Positions 1 to 5,669 of a stretch of 8,107 nucleotides of DNA are shown piece after piece. The stretch comes from Alphaproteobacteria bacterium (GTDB lineage: Bacteria; Pseudomonadota; Alphaproteobacteria; SP197), in NCBI GenBank assembly GCA_022822575.1, contig JAJEBJ010000044.1, forward strand, positions 1 to 8,107, in the 5' to 3' direction. The stretch's first letter is position 1. The number at the start of each line of letters is the position of its first letter. The notes beneath the pieces are model-generated. The model searched no databases. It was not told the origin of the DNA and saw only the letters and a list, made by a program, of their open reading frames with translations. The position numbers were made by a program, and so were the translations under genes.

Positions 1-540
1 GTTGGCACCATGGCGGCGCTCGCACTGGCTCGAATCCGCCCGCGCAGGGCCAATGCTGCCATCGTTGCGCTGTGCCTGCCGATCATGCTGCCGCCGCTGG
101 TCATTGGCATAGCCTGCCTTTCATTCTTCGTCAGCGTAGGACTGAAGCTCAGTCTGTTCACCGTCATTCTGGGTCATCTGATCATTACTCAGCCATTTGT
201 TGTTCTCGTCGTCTATGCGCGCATGCTTGGCTTCGACTATGCCGCACTCGAGAGTGCCCGGGACCTTGGCGCCTCCCCAATGCAGGCCTTCCTGACTATT
301 ACGATGCCTATCATTCAGCCCAATGTGATCGGCGCCGCATTGATCGCCGTGGCACTGTCGCTGGATGATTTTGTCATAACATTTTTCACGATTGGCAGCG
401 GCAACACCCTGCCAACATTGGTGTGGGGCATGCTGCGAACGACGCTCAATCCCACGGTCAACGCCATGGGGACCATTCTGCTCGCCATGACCCTCGGCTC
501 GACCCTGATTGCCCTTTGGGTCACCCGATATCGCGGATGA
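1..540 (+). CDS. ABC transporter permease, PotC-like (5' end outside window)
   Basis: This is the C-terminal part of an inner-membrane permease of a polyamine-type ABC importer. The frame is open from base 1, so the true start is upstream; the first in-window ATG at 10 is probably internal. Hydrophobic segments typical of membrane helices occur at about 58-140 (PIMLPPLVIGIACLSFF), 150-215 and again near the end (about 475-525). The cytoplasmic EAA loop that docks on the ATPase lies at about 250-324, with ESARDLG and the downstream TITMPIIQPN. The stretch SLDDFVITFF followed by a TLP and a MLR is characteristic of PotC/YdcV-type permeases. It sits 163 nt upstream of the binding-protein gene on the same strand. 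A partner permease would be expected just upstream. Family assignment is firm; the transported substrate is not. Confidence 0.9.
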   Translation, partial: VGTMAALALARIRPRRANAAIVALCLPIMLPPLVIGIACLSFFVSVGLKLSLFTVILGHLIITQPFVVLVVYARMLGFDYAALESARDLGASPMQAFLTITMPIIQPNVIGAALIAVALSLDDFVITFFTIGSGNTLPTLVWGMLRTTLNPTVNAMGTILLAMTLGSTLIALWVTRYRG

Positions 541-545
541 CGTCA

Positions 546-573
546 CTGTGATAGGTCCCCGCCGTCATCACAG
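546..573. repeat. Perfect 7-bp inverted repeat after the permease gene
   Basis: CTGTGAT (546-552) and ATCACAG (567-573) are exact reverse complements separated by 14 nt, starting 6 nt after the permease stop codon. No T-run follows, so it is not a canonical intrinsic terminator. It could be a 3'-end hairpin protecting the permease mRNA, or an operator for a dimeric regulator upstream of the binding-protein promoter. Only the symmetry is observed; the role is inference. Confidence 0.4.
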
Positions 574-655
574 ATCGCCGCGTTGGAACACGTTGTCTCG
601 CGAGCCGGGGGAGCCGATGAGTCCCGACTGATCAGGTGAGCCCGACGCGAGAATG

Positions 656-664
656 TGCTATACT
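656..664 (+). promoter_or_regulatory. Probable extended -10 promoter of the binding-protein gene
   Basis: TGCTATACT (656-664) matches an extended -10 (TGn followed by TATAAT with one mismatch). It lies 39 nt before the ATG at 704, leaving room for a short 5' leader. The region 16-18 bp upstream (about 635-642) shows no good -35 hexamer, which is tolerable for extended -10 promoters. It suggests that the binding protein and ATPase can be transcribed separately from the permease(s). Confidence 0.45.
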
Positions 665-690
665 CTCTGTCGAGTAATGTGAAGAGAACT

Positions 691-697
691 AGGAGAA
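691..697 (+). promoter_or_regulatory. Ribosome binding site deciding the start at 704
   Basis: AGGAGAA is a strong Shine-Dalgarno sequence 6 nt before the ATG at 704. A second in-frame ATG at 725 has no comparable site, so 704 is preferred. Confidence 0.75.
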
Positions 698-703
698 GCA
701 GAA

Positions 704-1867
704 ATGAACCAAGACACCGTAGCAATGGAGGATATCAACCTTCTGGTCCGCCGGCATCAGGGATTCGCAACACGGCGGGGATTCATGCAATTTGGCCTCG
801 GGGGATTTGCGGCCCTAGCCGTCAGTTCCTCGGGCATTCGACAAGCCTTGGCTGAGACCACAGTCAAGATGATGGGTTGGCAGGGCTACGACGAACCGTT
901 TTATGTCGGCGATTACATCAAGAACAATGACATCGTTGCTGACATGACTTACATCGGCAGCATTGAGGACATCTTGATCAAGCTGATGGCGGGCGGACTG
1001 GGAGACTACGGTCTGGTCATGCCAAACTGGGCCTACATTCCATCATTCGTCGAATCGGAAGTTCTGCAACCCGTCGATGTGAGCCGTTTGACGAACTATC
1101 AAAACATCATACCTTACTTTCGCGATCACCCGGCGTTGATCTACAACGACAAGCAGTGGGGCGTTCCCTTTACCTGGGGCGGCCTGCCGATGATGTATAC
1201 GCCGTCAGAGGTCGAGAAACCAACCTCGTGGATGGACTGCTTCAACCCGGCGTACAAAGGCCGTATAGCGATGCACCATGATCCGCTCGGCATCATGGAA
1301 ATCTGGGCCAACGTGGTTACCGGCAAGCGGGCGCAATCCACGATGATTACCCATGCCGAGCTCAAGGAAACGATAGATGTACTGATTGACATGAAGAGAA
1401 ACTACGCACGAGCCTTCTTCATGAGCATCGGCGAGGCGATCGACGCATTTTCTCGTGGCGAAGTAGTCATCTCCGCTATTGGCTGGGAGCCGATGAAGCT
1501 CTGGTGCAACGAGAAGGGTGGCGCCCAAATCGACTATGTCTATCCCGATGAGGGAACACTCGGCTTCTTCGACGAGGCCTGCATCCCGGTCGATGCGCCC
1601 GATATCGACGTTGTCTACGGCCTCCTCGACCATCTCATCAGCGTGGACGGCCAGGTGCCTGTGGGCGATGCCATATTCCAGGGCGTGGTTGTCGCTGATG
1701 CGGTGCCGAAACTGTCCGATGCGGCTCGTGATCTCTATCCATATGACGACATTCAGGGGTTCTCGGACAAGGCCATCATGTTCCCATTCCCGCCGACGGA
1801 AGCGGATGGAGAGCATGCGACCTACGACGACTGGCTCGAGGAGTACGAGCGACTTCTGAAGGCATGA
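704..1867 (+). CDS. Polyamine-type ABC transporter substrate-binding protein, Tat signal
   Basis: This is the periplasmic ligand-binding component of the importer (PotD-like, SBP_bac type), 387 aa, a little longer than E. coli PotD. The N-terminus carries a twin-arginine-like signal: TRRGFMQ with the arginines at residues 24-25, a hydrophobic stretch FGLGGFAALAV at 30-40, and a likely cleavage after ALA at residue 50. Mature-protein signatures of the family include MGWQGYDEP near the new N-terminus and WGVPFTWGG from residue 152, comparable to the YGVPYTWG region of PotD. Translation starts from a strong RBS at 691-697. The stop codon overlaps the ATPase start by 4 nt (ATGA), so the two are co-translated. 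The substrate could be spermidine, putrescine or another small cationic compound. Base composition is visibly lower in GC here: 26 of 60 bases in 901-960 by hand count, against 43 of 60 in 3601-3660. Confidence 0.88.
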   Translation: MNQDTVAMEDINLLVRRHQGFATRRGFMQFGLGGFAALAVSSSGIRQALAETTVKMMGWQGYDEPFYVGDYIKNNDIVADMTYIGSIEDILIKLMAGGLGDYGLVMPNWAYIPSFVESEVLQPVDVSRLTNYQNIIPYFRDHPALIYNDKQWGVPFTWGGLPMMYTPSEVEKPTSWMDCFNPAYKGRIAMHHDPLGIMEIWANVVTGKRAQSTMITHAELKETIDVLIDMKRNYARAFFMSIGEAIDAFSRGEVVISAIGWEPMKLWCNEKGGAQIDYVYPDEGTLGFFDEACIPVDAPDIDVVYGLLDHLISVDGQVPVGDAIFQGVVVADAVPKLSDAARDLYPYDDIQGFSDKAIMFPFPPTEADGEHATYDDWLEEYERLLKA

Positions 1868-2946
1868 GCCAAGGCTCGAATATCCGCGCGGACCAGGGTC
1901 AACCTCTGGTCCGCTTGCGGAATCTCTCGATGAATTTCGGTTCCGTTGCCGCGGTTCGCGGAATCAATCTCGATGTCCTTTCCCGTGACTTTCTCGCCAT
2001 ACTGGGACCATCAGGATGCGGCAAGACGACATTGCTGCGCATGATCGGCGGCTTTATCGAGCCCAGCAGCGGAACAATCGAAATCGATGGCGCTGACGTA
2101 ACGCGCCTTGGACCGGAAAGAAGACCGACCAACATGGTCTTTCAAGGCTATGGCCTGTTTCCTCACATGAGCGTGCGACAGAATGTCGGCTACGGTCTCA
2201 GGATCGCCAAGGTGCCTCAGGACGAAACCGATGCCCGCGTGGCGGAAGTTCTGGATCTGGTCCGTCTGCGCGATCTCGCGGAGCGCGGGGTCGAGCAGCT
2301 CTCGGGCGGTCAGCAGCAACGCGTTGCGCTTGCCCGTGCTCTCGTCATGCGCCCCAAGGTCCTGCTCCTTGATGAACCGCTGGCGGCCCTTGACCTGAAA
2401 CTTCGCCAGGCAATGCAGGAGGAGCTGAGGCGGATTCGTCACGAAGTGGGGGGTACGTTTGTGTTCGTGACTCACGATCAGGGAGAGGCTCTCGGGCTCG
2501 CCAATCGGATTGCCGTGATGGAGGCGGGGTGTGTTGTGCAGGAAGGCAGCCCGCAGGAGATCTATACGCAGCCCAGCACACGCTTTGTTTCGACCTTCAT
2601 CGGCGAGGCCAATCTGTTCCCCGGCGAGTGCCGGGGTGGGCAGATCACGCTGCGCTCGGGTGGCACGTTCGATGCTCCGGGATCCGATGCCCGGGTGCTC
2701 GTGGTGGTGCGGCCGGAAGACATGCACATTGGCGCGAACGCAACAGACTCCGACATCGTCATGCAGGGAGTTCTCTATGACATCGTCTACCTTGGCGCAT
2801 TCGTGCGATACCAGGTGCGGCTCCACGATGGTCAGAACGTCATGATTCACAGTATTGACCGAACGCTTCAGGACACCCTGTTTCCGGGTGCAGAGATCAG
2901 TTTCGGATGGTCGTCAACCATTCACAGGATCATTCCGGATGACTGA
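1864..2946 (+). CDS. ABC transporter ATP-binding protein, PotA-like
   Basis: This cytoplasmic ATPase powers the importer; 360 aa, close to the usual length for PotA/PotG-type subunits. All nucleotide-binding motifs are intact: Walker A GPSGCGKTT (residues 48-56), Q-loop glutamine 94 in MVFQGYGLFPHM, signature LSGGQQQR (146-153), Walker B VLLLDE (166-171) with catalytic Glu171, D-loop ALD (175-177) and switch His204 in VTHDQGEA. A C-terminal TOBE-type regulatory domain begins around residue 275, marked by VVRPEDMHIG, the usual TOBE entry motif. The start codon overlaps the stop of the binding-protein gene, indicating translational coupling. The order permease(s), binding protein, ATPase differs from E. 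coli potABCD. Family and role are certain; the substrate is inferred only from family resemblance. Confidence 0.95.
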   Translation: MSQGSNIRADQGQPLVRLRNLSMNFGSVAAVRGINLDVLSRDFLAILGPSGCGKTTLLRMIGGFIEPSSGTIEIDGADVTRLGPERRPTNMVFQGYGLFPHMSVRQNVGYGLRIAKVPQDETDARVAEVLDLVRLRDLAERGVEQLSGGQQQRVALARALVMRPKVLLLDEPLAALDLKLRQAMQEELRRIRHEVGGTFVFVTHDQGEALGLANRIAVMEAGCVVQEGSPQEIYTQPSTRFVSTFIGEANLFPGECRGGQITLRSGGTFDAPGSDARVLVVVRPEDMHIGANATDSDIVMQGVLYDIVYLGAFVRYQVRLHDGQNVMIHSIDRTLQDTLFPGAEISFGWSSTIHRIIPDD

Positions 2947-2965
2947 TCGCGTGCCTCCCGCGATC
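2945..2965. terminator. Hairpin at the end of the ATPase gene, possibly bidirectional
   Basis: GATCGCG (2945-2951), loop TGCCTCC, then CGCGATC (2959-2965) form a perfect 7-bp GC-rich stem that begins inside the ATPase stop codon. No T-tract follows on either strand, so it is not a textbook rho-independent terminator. It also sits 3 nt beyond the stop of the antisense M24 remnant (2969-2971), the place a shared terminator between convergent genes would occupy. Confidence 0.45.
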
Positions 2966-2968
2966 GCT

Positions 2969-3049
2969 TCAAATGATCCTGACTTCGCGTGGATACTCTG
3001 TCAGAAACTCGAACCCGTCTTCCGTAACGATCACCGAATCTCTGAATTG
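2969..3049 (-). pseudogene. C-terminal remnant of an M24-family (Xaa-Pro peptidase/creatinase-like) protein
   Basis: Reading the minus strand from about 3049 down to a TGA at 2971-2969 gives about 26 residues containing QFRDSVIVTEDGFEFLTEYP and then REVRII before the stop. This closely resembles the extreme C-terminus of M24 peptidases (consensus-like R-x-E-D-S/T-V-x-V-T-E-D-G-x-E-x-L-T-x-x-P-R-x-x). The catalytic metal-binding region and everything else upstream are missing: on the minus strand the sequence before this point is the complement of the antitoxin gene. It looks like the tail of a gene once convergent with the transporter operon and cut off when the antitoxin segment arrived. The recognition rests on one short motif, so chance similarity cannot be excluded. 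Confidence 0.55.
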
Positions 3050-3058
3050 GACAAGAGC

Positions 3059-3062
3059 AGGA
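3059..3062 (+). promoter_or_regulatory. Ribosome binding site of the antitoxin gene
   Basis: AGGA, within GCAGGAAG, lies 5 nt before the ATG at 3068. It supports that start rather than upstream in-frame codons, the first of which falls inside the ATPase gene (2855). Confidence 0.55.
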
Positions 3063-3067
3063 AGATC

Positions 3068-3298
3068 ATGACACGACGCGTGAATATCGGGGAGGCGAAA
3101 ACCCAGCTTTCCGCGCTGTTGGCCAAGGTGGAAGCGGGTGAGGATCTGGTGATCTGCCGGGGCTCAATGCCGATCGCCCACGTGACAGGGGTCACCGAAG
3201 AGAGTCAGCATGCCGCGCTCGTTGCAACGATGCGCCGGGATCGGGCCAATCAGAAACCGGTGACCACCGCCGAAATCCTGTCTTGGCGCCATGGGTGA
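3068..3298 (+). CDS. Phd/YefM-family antitoxin, apparently orphan
   Basis: This is a 76-aa protein of the Phd/YefM antitoxin type, a small DNA-binding protein that normally neutralises a partner toxin and autoregulates its operon. The N-terminal half has the family signature: VNIGEAKTQLSALLAKVEAGE (residues 5-25, with EAK and the LxxLL-type helix), then DLVICRGSMPIAHV (26-39), corresponding to the usual E-x-V-x-I-x-R-x-G-x-P-x-A-x-L. The polar C-terminal tail (about 45-76) would be the toxin-binding arm. The ATG at 3068 is preceded by a usable RBS. An ATG at 3291 overlaps its stop, as toxin genes often do, but the resulting 42-codon frame has no PIN, RelE or Fic-like feature, so no toxin is recognisable. 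Family call is good; function without a partner is unknown. Confidence 0.8.
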   Translation: MTRRVNIGEAKTQLSALLAKVEAGEDLVICRGSMPIAHVTGVTEESQHAALVATMRRDRANQKPVTTAEILSWRHG

Positions 3299-3418
3299 CA
3301 CGGCGACCGCAACAGGGTTCGAAGAGTCAACAGGTATGCAGTCCTCCAGTCTCATCGGTCGTCGGATGACTGAAACATCGTTCAGACGCCAGAGGACAGA
3401 GACACGTCCGGTGGATTG

Positions 3419-3493
3419 ATGACACGAGAATCGGAAACGCCTGTCGATTGGGACGCTGACGGGATTGACCGCCTGGCGCACACTGGGTCATGA
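3419..3493 (+). CDS. Possible 24-aa leader ORF overlapping the amine oxidoreductase start
   Basis: ATG at 3419 opens a 24-codon frame (begins MTRESETPVDW) whose TGA at 3491-3493 overlaps the ATG of the next gene at 3490 (ATGA). Its ribosome site is weak (GGTGG upstream). I do not recognise the peptide. The overlap would allow translational coupling to the oxidoreductase, which itself has no clear RBS. It could equally be a scrap of a lost gene or chance. The remainder of 3299-3489 contains no other feature I can support. Confidence 0.25.
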   Translation: MTRESETPVDWDADGIDRLAHTGS

Positions 3494-4839
3494 CTAGGCT
3501 CTATCACGATGCGATGTACGACCCCGCGCGCCCGCTGGACAGCTACTGGGAGGCGAGCGCCGGTGAGCCCGTGGCCGACTGCGATCCGGTCGAGGGCGAC
3601 ATCGACTGCGACGTCGCCGTTGTCGGCGGCGGCTTCACCGGCCTCTCGGCGGCTCTCCACCTCGCCCGCGACGAACAGATCGGAGTCAGGGTCATCGAGG
3701 CTGTCGCGCCAGGCTGGGGCGCTTCAGGCCGCAACGGCGGGCATTGCTGCTTCGGCGGCGCCGGTCTCGACCCCACCGAAATCGAGGACCGGTTCGGCGA
3801 GGAAACGGCTCGGTGGAACATCGCCGTCCAGCGCGAGGCGATCGACCTCGTCCACGATCTCGCGACCGCCAACGAACTCGATATCGACATGCAGGGTCGG
3901 GGCGAACTCTGCGTCGCGCACAACGCCAAGGCGCTGGCCGAGCTTCGGGAGGAAACCGCCATGTGGAAGCGCCTGGGCGGATTCGACTGCGAAATGCTGA
4001 GCGAGGGCGCCATGCGGGAGCGCATGTTCGATGCCCCCAATATCTCGGGCGGGATGCTCTTTCCCTTCGGCTTTGGCCTCCATCCCCTGAAGTATGCCCG
4101 GGGCCTCGCTCGGATTGCCCAGAGACAGGGCGTCAGAATTCATGGCAATAGCCCGGTCCTGGGATGGCGGCGAGAGAACGGCCTGCACAGGCTGGAGACC
4201 CTCCGTGGCTCAGTGGTGGCACGCAAGGTTCTGATCGCAACCAACGGGTTCACCCGCGACGGCCTCCATCGGGCCGTGGACGGCTGCCTGCTGCCGGCAA
4301 TCTCCGAGATCGTCGCCACGCGACCGCTGACCGACGCCGAGCTCGCGCGCCACCGCTTCCAGGCCAGCGTGCCGCTCTACGACAAGAGGCCCTTGTTCGC
4401 CTACTTTCGCGTCTTGCCGGACAGACGCATCCACATGGGCGGGGCCGGCGGCACGACCGGCAGTCCCGCATCGAAGAAGCGCTGGCGTTCCTTCCTGACC
4501 CGGCGCATCGCGGAAGTCTGGCCGGAATGGCGAGATGTGGAGGTCGAGTGTTGCTGGCGCGGCTTCGTCTGCCTGTCGCGCGACAGGCTGACCCACGTCG
4601 GTGCGGTTCCGGACGATCCCGGTGTCTTCTACAGTCTGGCCTATCACGGCAACGGAGTGGCCATGGCGACATGGTCCGGCCGGGCTGTGGCGGGCTTGAT
4701 CTCGGGCCGTCCCAACCGTGCTCTGCCGGCGACCATGACCCAGCCGCTCAAACCCTTCCCGTTTCCGGCCTTCCGCAAACTCGCGCTCTACCGCCGATAC
4801 GGCGGAGGGATGCTGCGGAGCATGCTCGCTCGCGGTTGA
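3490..4839 (+). CDS. FAD-dependent amine oxidoreductase, PuuB-like (DAO family)
   Basis: This is a 449-aa flavoprotein of the D-amino-acid oxidase (DAO) superfamily, closest in style to gamma-glutamylputrescine oxidase PuuB, which oxidises a primary amine to an aldehyde with release of ammonia and hydrogen peroxide. Near the N-terminus is the family-typical SYWEASAG (18-25). The Rossmann FAD-binding motif is VVGGGFTGLSAALHLA (44-59; glycines 46, 48 and 51), with Glu70 ending the second strand to bind the ribose. GWGASGRNGGHC (75-86) is the second flavin-contact segment. The C-terminal FAD clasp YHGNGVAMATWSGR begins at residue 385. The start at 3490 is chosen because of the ATGA overlap with a short upstream ORF; ATG 3514 is an alternative. 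No PuuA, PuuC or PuuD partner is in the window, so the substrate may be another amine taken up by the adjacent importer. Confidence 0.85.
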   Translation: MTRLYHDAMYDPARPLDSYWEASAGEPVADCDPVEGDIDCDVAVVGGGFTGLSAALHLARDEQIGVRVIEAVAPGWGASGRNGGHCCFGGAGLDPTEIEDRFGEETARWNIAVQREAIDLVHDLATANELDIDMQGRGELCVAHNAKALAELREETAMWKRLGGFDCEMLSEGAMRERMFDAPNISGGMLFPFGFGLHPLKYARGLARIAQRQGVRIHGNSPVLGWRRENGLHRLETLRGSVVARKVLIATNGFTRDGLHRAVDGCLLPAISEIVATRPLTDAELARHRFQASVPLYDKRPLFAYFRVLPDRRIHMGGAGGTTGSPASKKRWRSFLTRRIAEVWPEWRDVEVECCWRGFVCLSRDRLTHVGAVPDDPGVFYSLAYHGNGVAMATWSGRAVAGLISGRPNRALPATMTQPLKPFPFPAFRKLALYRRYGGGMLRSMLARG

Positions 4840-5113
4840 TCCCGACCTGTTGCCGCCCCGCTTTCCATTCAACGGTCGGCCTGACAACACATGCCGCATT
4901 CACATCGTTGCGCCGCGATGCGCGGATGTGCTGCAACCCAATGCACTACAACAACACGCCGTCCGCCCGGCGCGCCTGTTGAACGACGACGAGGGGGCGG
5001 TCGGCAAAACCGACAGGCCAATCAGGCGAAGCGCGGCAGAACGATGTGAGGATCGGTCGTCGGCTGCCGTCGATACGCACCAATGCAGACGCACAGAGTT
5101 TCGATGTGTGCCA
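4840..5113. other. Intergenic stretch without a recognisable gene; imperfect hairpin
   Basis: I see no convincing gene here. The only structure is an interrupted inverted repeat at 4907-4937: GTTGC/GCAAC outside and CCGCG-ATG-CGCGG inside, with a 7-nt bulge, plus a weak 5-bp hairpin GTCGG-CAAAA-CCGAC at 5000-5014. Neither has a T-tract. The minus strand is the read-through continuation (to a stop at 4946) of the broken DUF1428 gene and shows no recognised domain. This is also where convergent transcription from both flanking genes would meet. Confidence 0.35.
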
Positions 5114-5466
5114 GGCATCCACGACGACCTCGAATCCACCGTAGATCATGCGCTTGCCGTCAAACGGCATCAGGGTCGTGGCCTGGTTCATTCGACTATC
5201 GGACATGATCTTTGACATGACCTCGTTCCGGATATCCCTGGACGGCCACATGATCCACGAGAAGCAGACGGTCTCGTCCGCCCGGGATTTCACGGCCATG
5301 GGACAGGACGTCACCACGCCGTCCGGCACGTCGTCGCCCCAGCACTCGATCACCGCAAGCGAGCCGTGTTCCTTGAACACCTCCGCTGCCACTTCAGCAT
5401 GATCACGAAACGCCGCCATGTTCGCGGTCGGCGACATGCGGCAACCATCCCGTCCACATAGCGCAT
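5114..5466 (-). pseudogene. DUF1428 (YbaA-like) protein gene, frameshifted and stop-lost
   Basis: The minus strand encodes nearly all of a DUF1428/YbaA-like protein, a small conserved family of unknown function. It starts at ATG 5466-5464 behind an excellent RBS and reads MRYVDGMVAA (5466-5437). The frame is then shifted: two bases (5436-5435) intervene before the family sequence resumes at 5434 as SPTANMAAFRDHAE, continuing through VIECWGDDVPDG, FSWIMWPS and MPFDGKRMIYGGFE to VVVDA at 5114. Restoring one base gives about 118 aa, matching the roughly 117 aa of E. coli YbaA. Where the family ends, codon 5113-5111 is TGG instead of a stop, so the frame runs on to 4946. An internal ATG at 5437-5435 could start a protein lacking the first strand. 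A single sequencing error could explain the frameshift but not the missing stop as well. Confidence 0.8.
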
Positions 5467-5472
5467 GTCCTG

Positions 5473-5479
5473 CTCCTCC
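5473..5479 (-). promoter_or_regulatory. Strong ribosome binding site of the DUF1428 gene
   Basis: Reading the minus strand, GGAGGAG lies 6 nt before the ATG at 5466. This near-perfect site shows that the true ancestral start was 5466, not the upstream ATG at 5512 that is in frame with the rest of the protein. Confidence 0.7.
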
Positions 5480-5608
5480 CGGCGCGGCGACCATGATGCC
5501 GTGAACCGACACTGCAGGTTGGCAGAACCTTCGCTAGGCGCAACCATCTCGCTTGTCGCTGCCGTGATCGTCGCCGGTTCGCGCCGGAAAATCGACTTGC
5601 GGCGGCGC

Positions 5609-5638
5609 TTGTCGGTGCATGCCTTCCGTCGATAGACT
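5609..5638 (+). promoter_or_regulatory. Possible promoter for the dehydrogenase gene
   Basis: TTGTCG (5609-5614) and TAGACT (5633-5638) are separated by 18 bp, a plausible -35/-10 pair for the housekeeping sigma factor, ending 31 nt before the ATG at 5670. The region 5467-5669 lies between divergently oriented genes, so a promoter is expected here. The hexamers are imperfect and the call is weak. Confidence 0.3.
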
Positions 5639-5669
5639 GCCGGCTGGCGCGGGTGATGATGGGGCAGCG

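Noticed and set aside
1205..1816. 203-codon minus-strand frame across the binding-protein gene
   Set aside because: It is antisense to a gene with a clear RBS, signal peptide and family motifs; no domain is visible.
2011..2850. 279-codon minus-strand frame across the ATPase gene
   Set aside because: It is a shadow of the ATPase, whose Walker A, signature, Walker B and H-loop motifs are all in the plus frame.
3291..3419. 42-codon ORF overlapping the antitoxin stop, in the position of a toxin gene
   Set aside because: The translation (begins MGDTATATGFEES) has none of the acidic PIN residues or RelE/Doc features and is too short, so I do not call it a toxin.
4164..4982. 272-codon plus-strand frame overlapping the end of the PuuB-like gene
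   Set aside because: It is Arg/Pro/Gly-rich, without recognisable motifs, and lies over the conserved C-terminal FAD clasp of the real gene in another frame.
5000..5014. GTCGG-CAAAA-CCGAC as an intrinsic terminator
   Set aside because: The stem is only 5 bp and no T-run follows on either strand.
4946..5512. A 188-aa minus-strand protein starting at 5512
   Set aside because: Its first 26 residues are out-of-frame translation of the leader and of the real DUF1428 start, and its last ~55 residues run past the family's normal end. The broken-gene interpretation explains it better.
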